Shown here: one piece after another, positions 63,988 to 64,000 of the stretch
Layout of the letters: the number at the start of each line of letters is the position of its first letter
How positions within the stretch are numbered: the stretch's first letter is position 1
Assembly: GCA_023954475.1 (NCBI GenBank)
Contig: JAMLHW010000001.1
Span: forward strand, 496,001-560,000
Source of the DNA: Anaerolineae bacterium
Lineage (GTDB): Bacteria; Chloroflexota; Anaerolineae; Promineifilales; Promineifilaceae
DNA length: 64,000 bases
Direction of reading: 5' to 3'
The notes under the pieces: model-generated
Told to the model about the DNA's origin: nothing
Seen by the model: the letters and a program-made list of their open reading frames with translations, nothing else
The model's database searches: none
Program-made: the position numbers and the translations under genes

Positions 63988-64000
63988 TACGAGACCGCCC

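Noticed and set aside
1-64000. tRNA or rRNA genes, insertion sequences, prophage or integrative element
   Set aside because: No cloverleaf with a T-loop, transposase, integrase or phage gene was recognised on either strand by reading; a tRNA scan could still reveal one.

Overview
The window looks like a chromosomal segment of a Chloroflexota bacterium (Anaerolineae/Ardenticatenia-like). This is inferred from: a secreted DUF11-repeat protein that ends in a 'YL(P)LV-N'-like linker plus a PPC domain; a moderate-GC genome of single-membrane style with a large exopolysaccharide locus but no outer-membrane export genes; and a housekeeping sigma factor with TTG/GTG-rich starts nearby. No tRNA, rRNA, CRISPR array, IS element or prophage was recognised.

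Layout. 1-2443 (minus): ABC exporter, with the permease cut by the window edge and its ATPase complete. 2672-8177 (plus): a compact bacterial microcompartment (BMC) operon: deoxyribose-phosphate aldolase, a small zinc-ribbon-like protein, BMC-T, BMC-H, BMC-P, CoA-acylating aldehyde dehydrogenase, a stand-alone receiver domain, a second BMC-T and two more BMC-P. The shell set closely resembles the Haliangium ochraceum shell set as I remember it. The enzymes suggest cleavage of deoxyribose 5-phosphate to glyceraldehyde 3-phosphate and acetaldehyde, and oxidation of acetaldehyde to acetyl-CoA inside the shell. 8473-9714: principal-type sigma-70 factor with a good promoter and a possible Crp-type site. 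9754-11731 (minus): an ion-channel-like membrane protein and an enoyl-CoA hydratase, preceded by a candidate structured RNA. 12367-12768: SHOCT-domain protein.

12983-56626 is mostly a 43-kb surface-glycan locus. It has two polyprenyl-phosphate glycosylphosphotransferases, six GT2 and three GT4 glycosyltransferases, a GT39-like integral membrane transferase, two O-antigen ligase/polymerase-like proteins, an ABC exporter (Wzm/Wzt type), a pyruvyl transferase, UDP-GlcNAc 2-epimerase, an acyltransferase, a B12-binding radical SAM enzyme, a Wzz/BY-kinase and three enzymes of the D,D-heptose pathway (HddA, GmhA, GmhB). Interleaved are large surface proteins: a pseudokinase with an extracellular SH3b domain, a 1853-residue protein with 15 DUF11 repeats, and two membrane-anchored Asp-box (BNR) proteins. 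56619-63987 is housekeeping: alpha/beta hydrolase, ribosomal proteins L21 and L27, an L31 fused to an RNA-polymerase-alpha-CTD-like domain, thymidine kinase, hypoxanthine phosphoribosyltransferase, CCA-adding enzyme, PhoU, a metallo-beta-lactamase-fold hydrolase and an unknown membrane protein.

The most unusual signal is not a gene. The 8-bp palindrome TCGGCCGA occurs 96 times by hand count in 64 kb, where about one is expected by chance. It lies in genes of all functions, in all reading frames and in intergenic DNA, nearly always flanked by A/T, and no interval exceeds about 1.8 kb. It behaves like the HIP1 palindrome of cyanobacteria but has a different sequence.
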